Assembly (NCBI GenBank): GCA_002413305.1
Contig: DHWS01000104.1
Coordinates: 13,831-20,287, forward strand
Reading direction: 5' to 3'
From: Actinobacteria bacterium UBA5176
GTDB taxonomy: Bacteria; Actinomycetota; UBA4738
DNA: 6,457 nt
A model generated the notes under the pieces. It saw only the letters and a program-made list of their open reading frames with translations, was not told the origin of the DNA and did not search any database. Shown piece by piece: positions 1 through 6,457 of the stretch (the first letter of the stretch is position 1; the number at the start of each line of letters is the position of its first letter). Position numbers and translations under genes: made by a program.

Positions 1-138
1 GCGCCCAAGCTCGCCGCCCGAGTCGCGGTCCACACCGGGGTGGGCGCCTACCTCGCCATCGCCGGGGTCGGGCTCGCGGCGATGGCCAGCCTCGGCGCGC
101 TCTGGACGGCGCGCCGCGGTTGGAAGCTCGCAGGGTAG
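1..138 (+). CDS. C-terminal end of an unidentified membrane protein (5' end outside window)
   Basis: Frame 1 is open from the first base and ends at TAG 136-138, giving 45 residues. About 42 of the 45 codons end in G or C, as expected for a real gene in this genome. The peptide has one hydrophobic stretch (about residues 13-35, rich in Gly, Ala, Leu and Val), followed by a short basic tail (TARRGWKLAG). This looks like a last transmembrane helix with a cytoplasmic C-terminus by the positive-inside rule. The gene converges on nuoN, with 48 nt between the two stop codons, so it is not part of the nuo transcript. Nothing in the visible fragment identifies a family, so no function is proposed. 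That it is coding is fairly secure; its identity is unknown. Confidence 0.7.
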   Translation, partial: APKLAARVAVHTGVGAYLAIAGVGLAAMASLGALWTARRGWKLAG

Positions 139-171
139 CCCGCGCTCGCAACGACCCGGGTGGGCCCGTGC

Positions 172-206
172 GTCCGATCAGGGTCGCTAGTGTCCGATCA
201 GGGTCG
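172..206. repeat. 15-bp direct repeat straddling the nuoN stop codon
   Basis: The 15-mer GTCCGATCAGGGTCG occurs at 172-186 and again at 192-206, a 20-bp period. The right copy encodes part of the last residues of NuoN (S-T-L-I-G); the left copy lies just past the TAG stop (187-189). It looks like a short tandem duplication by slippage. No protein-binding or terminator role is evident. Confidence 0.75.
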
Positions 207-1710
207 AGAGCGGCGGGAAGTGCGTGAACAGCGGCGGGTAGATGAACAACACGACCACCGCCAGCGACGCCACGATCACCACGCCGTTCACCAGGAACGT
301 CGAACGGAGCGGGCGGACCGGTTCGGCCAGCGGTTCGAGGAACATCGGCCGGATCACCGACAGGTAGTAAACCAGCGAGATGACGGAGTTGATCACCATC
401 ACCGCCGCAAGCACGGTCCCGATCCCGCCCCGGTGGATCGCCGCGGAGAAGATGAACAGCTTGCCGATGAACCCGACGGTTGGCGGGATGCCGGCCAGCG
501 ACACCATGAACATCGCCATCGGCACCGCCAGCAGCGCTGCCCGGTCCCCCAGCCCGGCGAAGTCCGAGACCAGCACGCCGGGGGCCTCCTTCGCGATCGA
601 GATCACCACCGCGAAGGCGCCCAGGTTCATCACGGCGTAGACCATGATGTACAGGACCACGGCGGCGAACGCTTCGTTGTTGATGTTCACCGGCGGCTTG
701 GCCAGCGGCGAGCCGGGCACGACCGCAAGGCCGAACGGCAGGAGCATGTAGCCCGCCTGAGCGATCGAGGAATACGCCAGCAGGCGCACCACCTGCCGCT
801 GCTGCAGGGCCACGAGGTTCCCCAGCGTCATCGTGGCCAGGGACATCGCCACGAAGATGGGCGCCCAGAAGTCGGCCCGGGGCAGGAACGCCACGAACAT
901 GATCTGCAACAGGCCTGCGAACCCGGCCGCCTTCGACGCCACGGACAGGAAAGCGGCCACGGGGACGGGGGCACCCTCGTACGTGTCCGGTGCCCAGAAC
1001 TGGAAGGGGAACGCGCTGACCTTGAACGCGAACCCCGCCACGACGAGCACGATCGCGGCCAGCGCCAGGCTGGATCCCCCGGCCGGCCCGGCCAGCTTGT
1101 GGGCGATGACGGTCAGTCTGGTCGAGCCCGTCACCCCGTAGATCAGGCTCATCCCATAGAGCATGATCGCGGTGGACAGCACGCTGATCAGGAAGAACTT
1201 CAGCGCGCCCTCGTTCGACCGCGGGTCGGTCTTCCGGAACCCCGCCAGCAGGAACGCCGGTGCGGAGACCAGCTCCAGCGAGATGAACAGCATCAGGAAG
1301 TCGCGGCTGGCCGGCATGGTGAGCATCCCCAGGAACGAGGACAGCAGCAGGAAGTAGTACTCGCCCTGGTAGTAGCGGCCGTCGCGGAAGTACCGGAGCG
1401 ACAGCAGCAGCACGATCATGGCCACGACGGTGAAGAACACCTGGAACAGCACGGTGAAGTTGTCGACGACGAACATCCCGCCGAACGTCGATCGGTGAGC
1501 GCCGACCAAGGTCAGCGTGGCCGCGAACGATCCGGCGGTGCCCACGAATGCGATCGGCATGGCCAGCCACTTGCGCTCGGGCCGCAGGAAGACATCGAAC
1601 AGCAGGACGACGAAGATGGTCCCCGCCAGGACGAGCTCCGGCGCGATCGCGTGGTAGTCGATCGGCGGGTTCGCGAGGGCCGGCGCGACCGCGCCCAGCA
1701 CGTGCATCAT
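187..1710 (-). CDS. nuoN: NADH-quinone oxidoreductase subunit N (complex I antiporter-like subunit)
   Basis: NuoN is one of three antiporter-like proton channels in the membrane arm of NDH-1 and sits nearest the NuoA/J/K/H module. The 507-residue product is hydrophobic throughout, consistent with about 14 transmembrane helices. Visible key residues are Glu146 in SLELVS (TM5 Glu), Lys230 in FAFKVSAFPFQFWAPDTYEG (TM7 Lys), Lys260 (TM8 Lys) and Lys417 in VGFIGKLFIF (TM12 Lys). These correspond to E. coli Glu133, Lys217, Lys247 and Lys395. In the usual DIKRLLAYSS-type segment the Lys position is Val308 (QVVRLLAYSS), which I recall as common in actinobacterial NuoN. Residues about 330-350 form a Pro/Asn-rich loop. 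It is the last gene of the operon, 21 nt after nuoM. Two adjacent ATGs (1708-1710 and 1705-1707) could each start it; the first is used here. The family call is secure. Confidence 0.97.
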   Translation of the reverse strand: MMHVLGAVAPALANPPIDYHAIAPELVLAGTIFVVLLFDVFLRPERKWLAMPIAFVGTAGSFAATLTLVGAHRSTFGGMFVVDNFTVLFQVFFTVVAMIVLLLSLRYFRDGRYYQGEYYFLLLSSFLGMLTMPASRDFLMLFISLELVSAPAFLLAGFRKTDPRSNEGALKFFLISVLSTAIMLYGMSLIYGVTGSTRLTVIAHKLAGPAGGSSLALAAIVLVVAGFAFKVSAFPFQFWAPDTYEGAPVPVAAFLSVASKAAGFAGLLQIMFVAFLPRADFWAPIFVAMSLATMTLGNLVALQQRQVVRLLAYSSIAQAGYMLLPFGLAVVPGSPLAKPPVNINNEAFAAVVLYIMVYAVMNLGAFAVVISIAKEAPGVLVSDFAGLGDRAALLAVPMAMFMVSLAGIPPTVGFIGKLFIFSAAIHRGGIGTVLAAVMVINSVISLVYYLSVIRPMFLEPLAEPVRPLRSTFLVNGVVIVASLAVVVLFIYPPLFTHFPPLSTLIGH

Positions 1711-1722
1711 CCGGCTCTCGCC

Positions 1723-1728
1723 CCTCCT
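1723..1728 (-). promoter_or_regulatory. Ribosome binding site of nuoN
   Basis: The minus strand reads AGGAGG in the purine-rich 21-nt spacer between the nuoM stop and the nuoN start. It lies 12 nt before the first ATG, which is somewhat long. It supports initiation at the first of the paired ATGs rather than the second, where the spacing would be 15 nt. Confidence 0.6.
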
Positions 1729-1731
1729 CTC

Positions 1732-3270
1732 CTAGTGCCCGAAGATGTGGACGAGTGCGGAGACGGCCTCGCTCGTCGTCCCGAAGACGATCCTCGGATA
1801 CAGCCCCAGGAACAGGACCCCGGCCAGCAGGGGTGCCCAGGCGATCCATTCGACCGGCCTCACGTCGACGATGGCTGGGTCGTCGCGCCACCGGTCCGGC
1901 AGCGTGCCCATGTTCACCCGCTGCAGCATCCACAGGAAGTACCCGGCGGTCAGGATCGTGCCGATGCCCCCGAACACCATGAGGACGCGGAACAGCGTCA
2001 GGTGGCCGGCCAGGATCTGGGCGGGGCTATACGAAGACAGGAGTGCGGTCACCTCACCCCAGAAGCCGGCCAGCCCCGGCAGGCCCAGCGAAGCGATGGC
2101 GGTGAACGCGAAGATCCCGGCCAGCTTCGGGACTTTCTGTAGCATCCCGCCGCCGATCTCGGCGATCTGCCGGGTGTGGTAACGGTCGTAGATCGAACCG
2201 ACCTCGAAGAACAGCAGACCGGTGATCACGCCGTGGGCGACCATCCCGTAGATGGCCGCGTTGATCCCGATCGTGGTCAGGGTAGCGATGCCGAGCATCA
2301 CGAACCCCATGTGGCCCACCGAGGAGAACGCGATCAGGCGTTTCAGGTCCTTCTGCGCGAGACACGCCAGCGACGCGTAGACGATGGCGATCACCGCCAG
2401 GATGGCGATGGCCGGGGCCCAGATCTTCGCCGCTTGCGGCAGGATCGGCAGGGCAACCCGGATGAACCCGTACGCGCCCATCTTCAGCAGGATCCCGGCC
2501 AGCAGGACCGAACCGACGGTGGGGGCCTCGGTATGCGCGTCCGGTAGCCACGTGTGGAACGGCCACATCGGCACCTTGATGGCGAACCCCAAGAAGAGCC
2601 CGGCGAAGATCAGCACCTGGAGGTCCTTGGTGATCGGCGACGTGGCCGCCTGGTGCTGCAACGCGATGATGTCGAACGTGTGCGGGATGGACTTGAAGTA
2701 CAGCGCCAGGAAGCCCAGCAGCATGAAGACGCTCCCGAACAGCGTGTACAGGAAGAACTTGATGGCGGCGTACTCTCGGTTCGCCGATCCCCACACCGCG
2801 ATCATGAAGTACATCGGAACCAGGACCAGCTCCCAGAAGACGAAGAACAAGATCAGGTCGAAGGCGATGAACGTGCCGGCCATCCCGGTCTCGAGCAGGA
2901 GCATCAGCGCCAGGAAGGCTTTCGGCCGGCCCGGCTTCGGCAGGATCTTGTACGTGTAGACCGCGCACAGGAACGACAGCAGGAAGGTCAGCTCGAACAG
3001 CGGGAGGCTGATCCCGTCGACGCCCACGTGGAAGCGGGCGTGGATCGTCGAGATCCAGTTCGCATTCAGGACGAACTGCAGGCCCGAGTGGTTGCCGAAG
3101 TCGAAGCCGAACACGATCGCGATCCCCACCGCGAGCGCCGCGCCCGTGAACAGGATGCCCAGGAGCCGGATCAGCCGGTCTTGGCTCTTGGGGACCAGGG
3201 CGATGACGATCGCCCCCGCCGCTGGCAGGAACGTTGCCAGCGTGACCGCGGACTTCTCCCAACCGCTCAT
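1732..3270 (-). CDS. nuoM: NADH-quinone oxidoreductase subunit M (complex I antiporter-like subunit)
   Basis: NuoM is the middle proton-translocating antiporter-like subunit, between NuoN and NuoL. The 512-residue product has about 14 hydrophobic helices. Conserved charged positions are Glu147 in FWELVLVPMYF (TM5), Lys232 in FAIKVPMWPFHTWLPDAHTE (TM7), Lys263 in GILLKMGAYGF (TM8), the Lys307/Lys310 pair before RLIAFSSVGHMG, His320, His346, and Glu406 in GFWGEV (TM12). The TM12 Glu in place of Lys separates NuoM from NuoL and NuoN (E. coli Glu407). The frame is open upstream to 3312 inside nuoL. However, the ATG at 3268-3270 has a purine-rich Shine-Dalgarno directly before it and gives the standard NuoM N-terminus (MSGWEKS), so I start there. 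It begins 10 nt after the nuoL stop, which implies coupled translation. Confidence 0.97.
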   Translation of the reverse strand: MSGWEKSAVTLATFLPAAGAIVIALVPKSQDRLIRLLGILFTGAALAVGIAIVFGFDFGNHSGLQFVLNANWISTIHARFHVGVDGISLPLFELTFLLSFLCAVYTYKILPKPGRPKAFLALMLLLETGMAGTFIAFDLILFFVFWELVLVPMYFMIAVWGSANREYAAIKFFLYTLFGSVFMLLGFLALYFKSIPHTFDIIALQHQAATSPITKDLQVLIFAGLFLGFAIKVPMWPFHTWLPDAHTEAPTVGSVLLAGILLKMGAYGFIRVALPILPQAAKIWAPAIAILAVIAIVYASLACLAQKDLKRLIAFSSVGHMGFVMLGIATLTTIGINAAIYGMVAHGVITGLLFFEVGSIYDRYHTRQIAEIGGGMLQKVPKLAGIFAFTAIASLGLPGLAGFWGEVTALLSSYSPAQILAGHLTLFRVLMVFGGIGTILTAGYFLWMLQRVNMGTLPDRWRDDPAIVDVRPVEWIAWAPLLAGVLFLGLYPRIVFGTTSEAVSALVHIFGH

Positions 3271-3274
3271 GCCT

Positions 3275-3280
3275 CTCCTC
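3275..3280 (-). promoter_or_regulatory. Ribosome binding site of nuoM
   Basis: The 10-nt nuoL-nuoM spacer reads GAGGAGAGGC on the minus strand, next to the nuoL TGA. GAGGAG ends 4 nt before ATG 3270. This decides the nuoM start against the upstream in-frame ATG at 3312, which lies inside nuoL. Confidence 0.7.
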
Positions 3281-5209
3281 TCAGTGCACCGCTGTGAAGA
3301 CGACGACCGCAACGGCGACCACCGCGAACATCAGGATGGCGTACTGCTGCACCCGGCCGGTCTGGAGCAGGCGCAGCCCGCGCCCGGCCCATCGGGCTCC
3401 CTGGCCGACGCCGTTCACCGCGCCGTCCACCACGTTCTTGTCGACCTCGTTCACGCCCACGCTCAGCCTCCGGGTGAGCCACGCCGCACCGTTGACCGCC
3501 CCGTCGAGCACGTTCTGGTTGACCCAATAGACCGCCGCCGACAGCCCGTACTGGACCGGCCGCACGATGCCCTTCAGGTACAGGTCGTCCATGTAGTACT
3601 TGTTGACGAGCACGGTCGACGCCGGTCCCAGCTGCAGCATGGGGTCCCGGGCTTGGTACGTGCGGTACAGCGACCAGCCCAGGGCGATGCCGAGCAACCC
3701 GGCGGCCACCGACACCGCGGCCAGGGCCAGCGAGTACGGCTCGGCGGCAACCACCCCCACGGCCGGCCCGATCCACTCCCGGAAGCTGTGCACGAAGGGC
3801 GTGTTCAGGAACCCGGCGCCCACGGACAGGACGGCCAGGAGGATCATCGGGTACACCATGGCCTTCGGGGACTCGTGCGGATACGCGGCCCCGCGGTACT
3901 CGCCGAAGAACGTCAACCGGATCGTCCTGGTCATGTACAGCGCGGTGATGAACGCGGTGAGCACCGCCACCAGGAAGATCGGGTAGTGGTGAGTGTGCCA
4001 GGCGGTGGCGATGATCTCGTCCTTGGACCAGAACCCCGCGAACGGCGGGATACCCATCAGGGCCAGCGTGCCGATGCCGAACGTTGCGTAGGTGATCGGC
4101 ATCAGCTTCCGCAGGCCCCCCATCTCGCTCATGTTGTTCGAGTGCACCGAGTGGATGATCGAACCGGCCCCCAAGAACAGCAGCGCCTTGAAGAACGCGT
4201 GGGTGAAGAGGTGGAACAGGCCCGCCGTGTAGCCGTCGCGGCCCAGGCCCAGCGCAGACACCATGTACGCGAGCTGGGAGATGGTCGAATAGGCCAGCAC
4301 CCGCTTGATATCGTCCTGGACCAGCGCCAGGAGCGCGGCCATCAGCATGGTGATCGACCCGATGGTTCCGACGAAGGCCAGCGCGTGGCCGTTGGCGGCG
4401 AACACAGCGAACATCCGCGCCACCAGGTAGACACCGGCCACCACCATGGTGGCCGCGTGGATCAGCGCCGACACCGGCGTGGGGCCAGCCATGGCGTCAG
4501 GGAGCCACACCTGCAGCGGGAACTGGGCCGACTTGCCGATGGCCCCGCCGAACAGCAGGAACGCGGCCACCATCGCCGTTCCCGCGCCGATCGTCCCACT
4601 CGACACCAGCCGGGTGATGTGCGGGATGTTGGCGTTCCCATGGGCGGCGAACGTCAGCACGAAGATGCCGAACATGAACGGGATGTCGCCGGTCTTTGTG
4701 GTGATGAACGCCTTGATGGCCGCGTTCGAGTTCTCCTTCTCCTCCCACCAGTGCCCGATGAGCAGGTACGAACAGATCCCCACCAACTCCCAGCCGACGA
4801 GCAGCTGGAACAGGTTGTCGGCGATGACCAGGTTCAGCATCGAACCGGTGAACAGGGACAGCGCGGCGAAGAACCACGTGTATCGGATGTCGTCGTGCAT
4901 GTAGGCCGTCGAGTAGACCTGGACGCACAGCGAGACCAGCGTGACGACGCAGAACATCATCGCGGCGAGCCCGTCCACGTGCTCGCCGAACTCCAAGTGG
5001 AAGCCCTTGATGGCGAAGAAGAACAGCGAGCGGTCGACGGTGCCGTGGCCCTTCGCCACCTGGACCAGGACGAGCACCGAGATGACGAAGGACGCCGCGG
5101 TGGCCAGGATCCCGATGGGAGCGCCCTTCCCCGGCGTGCGCTTGCCGAAGAACACGATCACGAAGAACGCGATCAGCGGAAGCGACGGGATGAGCCACGC
5201 CCACGCCAT
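3281..5209 (-). CDS. nuoL: NADH-quinone oxidoreductase subunit L (distal antiporter-like subunit with lateral helix)
   Basis: NuoL is the most distal proton channel of the NDH-1 membrane arm; its long lateral helix runs back along NuoM and NuoN. The 642-residue product shows Glu141 (VGWELVG), Asp175 (TKTGDIP), Lys226 (GKSAQFPLQVWLPDAM), His251, Lys302 (DDIKRVLAYSTISQLAYM), His333/His337/Lys341 (LFHLFTHAFFKALLFLGAG) and Lys396-Asp397 (GFWSKDEII). These match E. coli NuoL positions with a constant offset of 3. A hydrophobic helix at about 491-514 is followed by the amphipathic lateral-helix region (about 530-615) and a final helix (619-640). Within the lateral region, NVLDGAVNG (566-574) and NVVDGAVNG (592-600) form an internal repeat. 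The start is uncertain: ATG 5207-5209 lacks a good Shine-Dalgarno, and in-frame GTGs at 5225-5227 and 5252-5254 are alternatives that would add 6 or 15 residues. Family identity is secure. Confidence 0.96.
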   Translation of the reverse strand: MAWAWLIPSLPLIAFFVIVFFGKRTPGKGAPIGILATAASFVISVLVLVQVAKGHGTVDRSLFFFAIKGFHLEFGEHVDGLAAMMFCVVTLVSLCVQVYSTAYMHDDIRYTWFFAALSLFTGSMLNLVIADNLFQLLVGWELVGICSYLLIGHWWEEKENSNAAIKAFITTKTGDIPFMFGIFVLTFAAHGNANIPHITRLVSSGTIGAGTAMVAAFLLFGGAIGKSAQFPLQVWLPDAMAGPTPVSALIHAATMVVAGVYLVARMFAVFAANGHALAFVGTIGSITMLMAALLALVQDDIKRVLAYSTISQLAYMVSALGLGRDGYTAGLFHLFTHAFFKALLFLGAGSIIHSVHSNNMSEMGGLRKLMPITYATFGIGTLALMGIPPFAGFWSKDEIIATAWHTHHYPIFLVAVLTAFITALYMTRTIRLTFFGEYRGAAYPHESPKAMVYPMILLAVLSVGAGFLNTPFVHSFREWIGPAVGVVAAEPYSLALAAVSVAAGLLGIALGWSLYRTYQARDPMLQLGPASTVLVNKYYMDDLYLKGIVRPVQYGLSAAVYWVNQNVLDGAVNGAAWLTRRLSVGVNEVDKNVVDGAVNGVGQGARWAGRGLRLLQTGRVQQYAILMFAVVAVAVVVFTAVH

Positions 5210-5247
5210 GATGCCGGACGTGTGCACGACGATGGGATCGAGCTGTC

Positions 5248-5556
5248 CTACCACTTGAGGAGGTTCACCTCGTCCACGTTGATGGTCTCCCGGTTGCGGT
5301 AGATCAGGATGACGATGGCCAGGCCGATCCCCACTTCGGCTGCGGCCACCGTGATGACGAACAGCGCGAACACCTGCCCGGTCAGCACGCGGTCGTGCAA
5401 CGCGGCGTTGAACGCGACCAGGTTCACGTTGACGGCGTTCAGCATGAGCTCGATGGACATCAGCACCAGCACGGCGTTCCTTCGCGCCAGCACCCCGTAG
5501 ATGCCGGCCGAGAACAGCACGCCCGAGAACACCAGCAGGAACGGAAGGCGGATCAC
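5248..5556 (-). CDS. nuoK: NADH-quinone oxidoreductase subunit K
   Basis: NuoK is a small membrane subunit (MrpC-like) that links the quinone-proximal domain to the antiporter-like subunits. The 102-residue product is close to the usual length of about 100 and has three hydrophobic helices. It carries the two family glutamates involved in proton transfer: Glu36 in [12 protein letters not shown] and Glu74 in [14 protein letters not shown] (E. coli Glu36 and Glu72). The start is GTG 5554-5556, which overlaps the nuoJ stop by 4 nt (GTGA) and has AAGGAG 8 nt upstream. The frame stays open further upstream to 5946, but that part only shadows nuoJ. The overlap implies translational coupling with nuoJ. 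Identity is not in doubt, and the start is well supported. Confidence 0.96.
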   Translation of the reverse strand: MIRLPFLLVFSGVLFSAGIYGVLARRNAVLVLMSIELMLNAVNVNLVAFNAALHDRVLTGQVFALFVITVAAAEVGIGLAIVILIYRNRETINVDEVNLLKW

Positions 5557-6110
5557 CCCACACGCTCCTTCCGCCCGATGAGAGGAACCCGTCGTTCGGG
5601 CCCCTGCCCCGACTCGGGCAGATCGTCCTTGCGGGCGATCACCACCGCGCCGACCAGGGCGGCCAGGAGTAGCACCGACACGATCTCGAAGGGCCACACG
5701 AAGCTCCGGAAGATCGAGATCCCGATGGCCGCGGTGGTGGTGGGGCGGAGGTGGATGGTGGGCGTGGAGTGGAACTGGTTGACGAACAGGAAGACCAGCC
5801 CGGCCAAGACGCCGACCGCGACCAGGGCTGCCGGGCCGCGCTGCTGATTGTCGAGCGTCTCCCGGCCGATCGGGGCCTTGGTCAGCATCAAGCTGAACAG
5901 GACCAGCACCACGATGGCGCCCACGTAGATCAGAACCTGCACCCAAGCCAGGAACTCTGCCGCCACCAGCAGGTACGTCGCCCCCACCGTGGCCAGCGTC
6001 ACCACGAGGGACAGCGCCGCGTGGACGACGTTCTTGCTGGTGACCAGTCGGATGGCCCCCAGGCTCCCGATCCCGGCGATGATGACGAACGCGACCTCCT
6101 GCGAGGACAT
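5553..6110 (-). CDS. nuoJ: NADH-quinone oxidoreductase subunit J
   Basis: NuoJ is a membrane subunit of NDH-1 that packs with NuoA, NuoK and NuoH, where quinone reduction is coupled to proton movement. The 185-residue product has five hydrophobic segments (about 5-22, 28-50, 55-76, 94-110 and 140-159). The third contains the hallmark [20 protein letters not shown] (residues 51-70), with Glu52 and Tyr62. This is the TM3 whose pi-bulge rearrangement is linked to coupling in solved complex I structures. A short charged tail follows the last helix. ATG 6108-6110 overlaps the stop of the upstream gene by one base (TGATG), and a weak AAGAAGG lies 10 nt before it at 6121-6127. The product length and N-terminus ([13 protein letters not shown]) are normal for the family. 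Confidence 0.96.
   Translation of the reverse strand: MSSQEVAFVIIAGIGSLGAIRLVTSKNVVHAALSLVVTLATVGATYLLVAAEFLAWVQVLIYVGAIVVLVLFSLMLTKAPIGRETLDNQQRGPAALVAVGVLAGLVFLFVNQFHSTPTIHLRPTTTAAIGISIFRSFVWPFEIVSVLLLAALVGAVVIARKDDLPESGQGPERRVPLIGRKERVG
5565..5570 (-). promoter_or_regulatory. Ribosome binding site of nuoK
   Basis: AAGGAG on the minus strand lies 8 nt before GTG 5556, inside the 3' end of nuoJ. It fixes the non-ATG start of nuoK. Confidence 0.75.
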
Positions 6111-6457
6111 CAGCCCGCCGCCTTCTTGCGTGCAGCGCGTACGCCGGCCGCCCGGGCCCGGCCCTCCGCCACCCGCCGGTCGGTCCCCTTCGCCAGCTCC
6201 TCGGCCAGGATGCGGTCGAACGTCTCCTGGTCCGGCTCGACGTGCTCGGCCGGTCCGTGCGACGCCGCGGGTGATGCCGGACCTGGTTCCGCCACAGCTG
6301 CCGGAGCCGGTTCCGCTACCGCCGGCGGAGCTGGTACCGGTGCCGCTGCCGGAGCCGGAGCCGGTCCCGCCGGAGACGCCGGGGTCGCGGCGGCGGTTGC
6401 GACCGACTGGACGCTCTCCGCACCCTGAAGCGGGGGGGGTTCGACCTCCTCCTCGGG
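6110..6457 (-). CDS. nuoI: C-terminal part of the gene before nuoJ, probably nuoI with a long extension (5' end outside window)
   Basis: The frame is open from the right window edge to TGA 6110-6112, giving 115 residues. None is cysteine, so the 4Fe-4S ferredoxin motifs that define NuoI are not visible. The nuoI call rests on the usual nuoI-nuoJ order and the one-base overlap with nuoJ. In order, the fragment shows an acidic start (PEEEVEPPP), an Ala/Pro-rich low-complexity linker (about residues 21-66 of the fragment), and a charged, probably helical tail (about 76-113) containing [20 protein letters not shown] and ending in basic RAARKKAAG. NuoI usually ends soon after its second cluster-binding motif, so this would be an unusual appendage. 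A GTG at 6293-6295 could start a separate 61-residue protein, but it lacks a Shine-Dalgarno and the frame runs on upstream with coding-like composition. A distinct small gene between nuoI and nuoJ remains possible. Confidence 0.6.
   Translation of the reverse strand, partial: PEEEVEPPPLQGAESVQSVATAAATPASPAGPAPAPAAAPVPAPPAVAEPAPAAVAEPGPASPAASHGPAEHVEPDQETFDRILAEELAKGTDRRVAEGRARAAGVRAARKKAAG
6260..6397 (-). repeat. Ala/Pro-rich low-complexity coding repeat
   Basis: The DNA is built from degenerate GCCGGAGCCGG-like units. The 14-mer GCTGCCGGAGCCGG occurs at 6297-6310 and at 6345-6358, exactly 48 nt (16 codons) apart and in frame. The translated region is almost only Ala, Pro, Val and Glu, a typical flexible linker. 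Such tracts change length easily by slippage. Confidence 0.65.
6432..6439. repeat. G8/C8 homopolymer inside a coding region
   Basis: Eight consecutive G on the plus strand (C8 on the coding strand) encode a Pro-Pro-Pro run near the visible start of the fragment before nuoJ. It is a possible slippage or sequencing-error site. The frame is continuous through it as given. Confidence 0.8.

Noticed and set aside
160..2142. 660-codon open frame on the plus strand across nuoN and part of nuoM
   Set aside because: The translation is rich in Arg, His, Gln, Asp and Glu with no domain, which is typical of an antisense shadow of a GC-rich gene. The minus strand holds clear NuoN and NuoM with all catalytic residues.
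2054..3262. 402-codon minus-strand frame inside nuoM
   Set aside because: It is an out-of-frame shadow of nuoM, composed mostly of Arg, Gly, Pro and Asp, with no membrane segments.
5218..5229. CGTGTGCACG near-palindrome in the nuoK-nuoL gap
   Set aside because: The stem is only four pairs with a two-base loop, which is too small for a terminator or operator in GC-rich DNA.
3092..5302. 736-codon open frame on the plus strand across nuoL
   Set aside because: It has the same Arg/His/Gln-rich shadow composition and lies opposite an intact NuoL.
5557..5946. Upstream extension of the nuoK frame into nuoJ
   Set aside because: It is low-complexity Gly/Arg-rich sequence lying within nuoJ. The GTG at 5556 with AAGGAG at 8 nt gives the normal NuoK length.
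6113..6295. Stand-alone 61-residue small protein starting at GTG 6293-6295
   Set aside because: There is no Shine-Dalgarno before the GTG, and the frame continues upstream to the window edge with matching Ala/Pro-rich coding sequence. It is treated as the end of a longer protein, though not excluded.
6297..6358. Possible CRISPR-like or regulatory repeat array
   Set aside because: The repeat units are degenerate, in frame and encode an Ala/Pro linker. There are no regular spacers.

Overview
The window is the 3' part of a nuo operon encoding the membrane arm of respiratory complex I (proton-pumping NADH:quinone oxidoreductase, NDH-1). The host has a GC-rich genome (roughly two-thirds G+C by eye) with strong G/C preference at third codon positions. 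GC richness, the classical nuoJ-K-L-M-N order, a Gln-rich VVRLLAYSS segment in NuoN, a doubled VDGAVNG motif in the NuoL lateral-helix region and an Ala/Pro-rich tail on the gene before nuoJ all suggest an actinomycete-like bacterium (Actinomycetota or a similar high-GC lineage). This placement rests on recalled family features, not on a search.

Layout, all on the minus strand and so read right to left: the 3' end of a gene open at the right window edge, probably nuoI with a long C-terminal extension (6110-6457); nuoJ (5553-6110); nuoK (5248-5556); nuoL (3281-5209); nuoM (1732-3270); nuoN (187-1710). The genes are tightly packed. The first two junctions overlap (TGATG and GTGA), and the later gaps are 38, 10 and 21 nt, which fits one polycistronic mRNA with translational coupling. 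No internal promoter was seen. At the left edge, the last 45 codons of an unrelated plus-strand gene for a membrane protein converge on nuoN, with 48 nt between the stop codons and no convincing intrinsic terminator.

The genes work together as follows. NuoI (if correctly called) would carry electrons through the connecting arm. NuoJ and NuoK, with NuoA and NuoH outside the window, form the quinone-proximal membrane domain. NuoN, NuoM and NuoL are the three antiporter-like proton channels, and the lateral helix of NuoL braces them. The expected channel residues (the TM5 Glu, the TM7 Lys, and the TM12 Lys, or Glu in NuoM) are all present, and no gene is broken.

I found no novel defence, mobile or biosynthetic system. 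The points worth a second look are modest: the low-complexity extension before nuoJ with its charged tail and a C8 tract, the duplicated motif in NuoL, a 15-bp direct repeat straddling the nuoN stop codon, and the unclear start of nuoL.
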